A stretch of 8,852 nucleotides of DNA from DAIPHL01 sp036771375 (lineage in GTDB: Bacteria > Synergistota > Synergistia > Synergistales > Synergistaceae): NCBI GenBank assembly GCA_036771375.1, contig DAIPHL010000099.1, positions 1-8,852 on the forward strand, given 5' to 3'. A program made the translations under genes and the position numbers. Positions 6,049 to 8,852 of this stretch are shown here, one piece after another; the first letter of the stretch is position 1; every line of letters starts with the position of its first letter. The notes below the pieces were generated by a model. It searched no databases. It was not told the DNA's origin and was given only the letters and a program-made list of their open reading frames with translations.

Positions 6049-8652
6049 CTACGAAAGGGAGCCGGGGGGCGTCCCGCGCCCTTTTCCTCCCGTCTTCACC
6101 CTCTCTTCGCACCAGGCGAGAAGGGCGGCGGCGTCTTCGATTCTCGTCATATCGTCGGGCTCTTCGGGACGTTCGATCAGGACCAGCGGCAGATGGAGTT
6201 TTTTCGCGGCCGCAGCCTTCGCGGCGACGCCTCCGGCCTCGCCGGAGGCCTTGCTGACGATGCACGTGACCCCCCATTCGACGCAGAGGATCTCGTTGAA
6301 GGCATCCCCTCCGGGACCCCAGACGGCGATGATCTCACGCGGATCGAGCCCCGCCTCGGCGGCATCGGACATGCTTCGTTCGGTCGGAAGCATCCGGGCG
6401 AGGACCTTGCGTTTCGCCTCTCTCAGCCGGGAGAGCATGGCAGGGAGCATGTTCACCCCCGTCGCGAGGAGGATCGTCTCGCCCTCTTTGGTCGCTGCCA
6501 CGGCGGCGTCTGCCGCGGCAGCAGGGGTCGGGACGACGGTGGCGCCCTCCGGGATCGTGTCGGGCCGGACATATCGGCAAAGGGGCACGCCGGACTCGGA
6601 GCAGGCAGCGTACATTTCGAGCGTCGCGGTGGAGGCGAAGGGGTGTGAGGCGTCGACGACCCCGGCCAGCCTCGACGAACGGGCGGAATCACGAAAGATC
6701 CGAAGCCAGTCGTCCTTCGAACGGGGCCCCACGAGAAGAGAGGCACCCTCCGGCGCGGTCGCCGCTCCGGTGTCGCGGGCGACCGAGAGGGTGACGCGGT
6801 AACCCGCCGAGATCAGTTTTTCCGCCACGATGCGCCCTTCGCTCGTGCCGCCGAGGACCAGGAAATCGCCGAGAGGCACGGGAGAAAGGGACGTCGAGAC
6901 CTCCGACTCGTATCCCCTCGCCTCGAGCCACATCTTCCTTCCACCGGGGGCGAAAAGCTCGTTCGCCTTCGGCGAGAGGACGAGCAACAGGGTCCTCATG
7001 TCGACCGCGTCTTCATCGAGCTCCGAGATCGGGATCTCCCGGATCGTCCCACCATCCCGGCCGGCGTCCCGCGCCGCCAAAACACGCCTGCCCGCGAAGA
7101 TCCTTCGGACTTCTTCGAGCTTCCGGGAGAGATCCCGCCTGACGGGATTGTACAGAGCCACCGTGAGTCCGCTGTCGCGAGCCCCCTTCATCGCCTGCAC
7201 GACATCGTCCCAGGGCTGGAGGTAATCGGAGAGGGAGAGGAGGACGAGTCCGTTGGAGTACGGCGCGCCGACCGCGACCCCGGCCGCCTGAGCGGCACTC
7301 AAGCCCGCGACGATCCTGGTCGGTACGTCGGAGGGGGCGAGTGAGAGTGCAAGACACGCCAGCCCGAAGAGGGCGGGATCGCCGCCGGAGAGGAGGGCCA
7401 CGCGATAGCCTCGACGGGCATAATCGAAGGCCGTTCGGACCCGCTGTTCCTCCTGTCCCATTCCATAACGCTCGACGATCTTCCCGCGAAGCCAGGGCTC
7501 GGGAAGAAGATCGACGTAGAGATTGTATCCGATCAAGACATCGGCATCGGCGATGGCCTCCTTCGCCTCGCCCGTCATGAAACGCACCTCGCCGGGGCCG
7601 GTTCCCACCACCGCGAGCTCGCCCGTCTCCACGGGCCTCGCGACAGAGAGGGCGACGGTGACACCGTCGCCGACGAACCGAGGACCGAGAAGCTCGCCGG
7701 CGCTCGAGGCGGCGGGCTCGGCCACGCCCGGCAGGTTCAGATGGCGCCTTGCCGCGGAGGGGGAGAAGTCGCCGACCTGGGATCTCATCTCCTCGTCGGA
7801 GAGGACGACGACGCGCCACCCGGCGCGGTCGGCCAAGTCGAGCAGTCCCTTCTCGTCCGATTTGACGGAGGCCGTTCGAAGCTCGAGGACCGATTCATAG
7901 AGAAAAGGACCGCCGGGAGCGGACATCAGACCGTCCTTCATGGCCCGCTCGATCGACATTTCGCTCGCGCCCCTCCTGCAGCCGACGCCGGCGACGATGA
8001 CCCGGGGAACGATCTGCGGCTTCGCGCCTCGGAGCTTCTGTACGCTCCTCGGTGAGACGAGGAGATCCGCGGCGTTCCGATCCGTAGTCACGACGTAACC
8101 GGCGGGGAGGGGGAGACGGATTCCGCGCTCCTCCAGAAACGGATCGCACCAGACGAGGATCTCTCCGCGGTCGACCAGCTTGCGTATCACCGAGGCGAGT
8201 CCGCTGTGAAGAAGGATGCGATACCCCCTGCGGGAGGCCCAGAGATCGGGAGCCGTGAAGCCGGTCCGGTCGCTAGCGACCGTCGGGATGAAGGAGGCCC
8301 CGAAAGGAAAGAGAATCCGGGCGCACTCCCGGGCCAGATCGGACGCTCCTCCGATGTGGCCCGATAGGACAGGGAGGACGACCGCGCCGTCCTCGGATAT
8401 CGCCACGAGGGCCGGATCGTGCCTCTTGTCCCGAAGCAAGGGCGCTGCGGAACGAAGTGCGATCGCGAGCGCGCCGACGAAGATGAAGGCGTCGGCCGAG
8501 TCCCATCGCGAGGAGAACGCCTCGGCGGTCCCCCCGGTCGGGATCGGGACCCTCTCGGCACCGAGCGCCGAGGCCAGGAACGCGGCGACCTCCGCACCGG
8601 CTTCGAAGTGGAGCACGAATCTCCTGCCCCGGTTCGACGTCGTTCCCGACAT
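6049..8652 (-). CDS. cbiG-cbiH-cbiJ: CbiG-CbiH-CbiJ fusion: cobalt-precorrin-5A hydrolase / C17-methyltransferase / precorrin-6A reductase
   Basis: This 867-residue cytosolic protein combines three corrin-ring steps. CbiG (about 10-340) opens the delta-lactone of cobalt-precorrin-5A and releases acetaldehyde: FVGALAIALRSAAPLL at 58-73, LSGHIGGASDLA at 96-107, and the C-terminal subdomain starting VIVAGVGCRRGAS at 218-230. CbiH (about 345-590) methylates C17 with ring contraction: VVGTGPGEVRFMT at 348-360, LLSGGDPALFG at 420-430 and ALYNPVRRD at 499-507. CbiJ (about 596-853) reduces cobalt-precorrin-6A: LVLGGTSEGRIVAEKL at 598-613, VVDASHPFA at 665-673 and LATGVNML at 729-736. ATG at 8652 has AGAGG 9 bases upstream. 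An in-frame ATG at 8661 overlaps the cbiF stop (ATGA) but touches that same ribosome site, so 8652 is preferred. Two-domain cobalamin fusions are common; this three-way order is less so. Confidence 0.94.
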   Translation of the reverse strand: MSGTTSNRGRRFVLHFEAGAEVAAFLASALGAERVPIPTGGTAEAFSSRWDSADAFIFVGALAIALRSAAPLLRDKRHDPALVAISEDGAVVLPVLSGHIGGASDLARECARILFPFGASFIPTVASDRTGFTAPDLWASRRGYRILLHSGLASVIRKLVDRGEILVWCDPFLEERGIRLPLPAGYVVTTDRNAADLLVSPRSVQKLRGAKPQIVPRVIVAGVGCRRGASEMSIERAMKDGLMSAPGGPFLYESVLELRTASVKSDEKGLLDLADRAGWRVVVLSDEEMRSQVGDFSPSAARRHLNLPGVAEPAASSAGELLGPRFVGDGVTVALSVARPVETGELAVVGTGPGEVRFMTGEAKEAIADADVLIGYNLYVDLLPEPWLRGKIVERYGMGQEEQRVRTAFDYARRGYRVALLSGGDPALFGLACLALSLAPSDVPTRIVAGLSAAQAAGVAVGAPYSNGLVLLSLSDYLQPWDDVVQAMKGARDSGLTVALYNPVRRDLSRKLEEVRRIFAGRRVLAARDAGRDGGTIREIPISELDEDAVDMRTLLLVLSPKANELFAPGGRKMWLEARGYESEVSTSLSPVPLGDFLVLGGTSEGRIVAEKLISAGYRVTLSVARDTGAATAPEGASLLVGPRSKDDWLRIFRDSARSSRLAGVVDASHPFASTATLEMYAACSESGVPLCRYVRPDTIPEGATVVPTPAAAADAAVAATKEGETILLATGVNMLPAMLSRLREAKRKVLARMLPTERSMSDAAEAGLDPREIIAVWGPGGDAFNEILCVEWGVTCIVSKASGEAGGVAAKAAAAKKLHLPLVLIERPEEPDDMTRIEDAAALLAWCEERVKTGGKGRGTPPGSLS

Positions 8653-8657
8653 GACGT

Positions 8658-8852
8658 TCATCCTCTTGCACCGTGGGAGAAATCGGGATGGTAGAGCATG
8701 CTTCGTGCGGATGCGTCCGCGTCGAGACAATCGCCGAGGACGATCAGGGCGTGCTTCGTGACGCCGGATTCGCTGAGCGACGCGCGCAAATCGGCGAGCG
8801 TCGTGACCGCGCTCCGTTCGTCGCGCCATATGGCACGATAGATCCGCCGACC
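8658..8852 (-). CDS. cbiF: Cobalt-precorrin-4 C11-methyltransferase, C-terminal part only
   Basis: The last 64 residues of a tetrapyrrole methylase are present; the rest lies beyond the right edge of the window. The fragment begins GRRIYRAIWRDE, continues through TLADLRASLSESGVTKHALIVLGDCL and ends after LYHPDFSHGARG. This matches the C-terminal pattern of CbiF/CobM, where an IYRATWPDE-like strand is followed by a helix and an ALIxVG strand. CbiF methylates C11 of cobalt-precorrin-4, the step before CbiG acts. The TGA at 8658-8660 is next to or overlaps the start of cbiG-cbiH-cbiJ, so the two are co-transcribed. The SAM-binding N-terminus cannot be seen, so other methylases of the family are not strictly excluded. 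Confidence 0.82.
   Translation of the reverse strand, partial: GRRIYRAIWRDERSAVTTLADLRASLSESGVTKHALIVLGDCLDADASARSMLYHPDFSHGARG
8662..8666 (-). promoter_or_regulatory. Ribosome binding site choosing between two starts of cbiG-cbiH-cbiJ
   Basis: AGAGG sits 9 bases before ATG 8652 but directly abuts ATG 8661. Spacing favours 8652, giving the N-terminus MSGTTSNRG instead of MNVMSG. The site lies inside the last codons of cbiF, so translation of the two genes is probably coupled. Confidence 0.55.

Noticed and set aside
8653..8829. N-terminal extension of CbiG-CbiH-CbiJ into cbiF
   Set aside because: The added residues are a frame shadow of cbiF, highly basic and without CbiG similarity.

Overview
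The window is a compact, GC-rich stretch in which every supported gene lies on the minus strand. It carries a block of uroporphyrinoid and cobalamin (vitamin B12) biosynthesis genes, followed by a secreted metal-type protein. The best taxonomic clue is the C-terminus of the last gene (16-948). It has a run of five glycines and a cysteine, then a short hydrophobic segment and an RRK tail, which resembles the Synerg-CTERM sorting signal of Synergistota. I infer an anaerobic member of that phylum; genus and species cannot be read from the sequence.

Layout in transcription order, from high to low coordinates: the 3' end of cbiF (8658-8852, cut by the window edge); a three-module gene cbiG-cbiH-cbiJ (6049-8652); a 78-bp gap with an A/T-only run; cbiL (5266-5970); a polytopic membrane protein of the nucleoside-recognition/Gate type (4275-5255); a fused precorrin-2 dehydrogenase-hemC gene starting at TTG (2764-4212); a fused cobA-hemD gene (1292-2767); a 343-bp gap holding inverted repeats and a candidate promoter; and the DUF4198-like, signal-peptide, Synerg-CTERM-like protein (16-948). 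Within the block, genes overlap by 4 bp or are 5 to 78 bp apart, which suggests one operon whose promoter lies upstream of the window.

How the genes work together: HemC and HemD turn porphobilinogen into uroporphyrinogen III. CobA methylates it to precorrin-2, and the Met8/SirC-type domain oxidises that to sirohydrochlorin. After cobalt insertion by a chelatase not seen here, CbiL, CbiH, CbiF, CbiG and CbiJ act in the anaerobic (early-cobalt) corrin pathway. CbiG is the marker that separates this route from the oxygen-dependent one. Nine enzyme activities sit in five genes, three of which are fusions. The membrane protein and the secreted DUF4198-like protein are the least explained members and are candidates for transport of cobalt or a corrin precursor.

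No tRNA, rRNA, CRISPR array, insertion sequence or recognisable cobalamin riboswitch was found.
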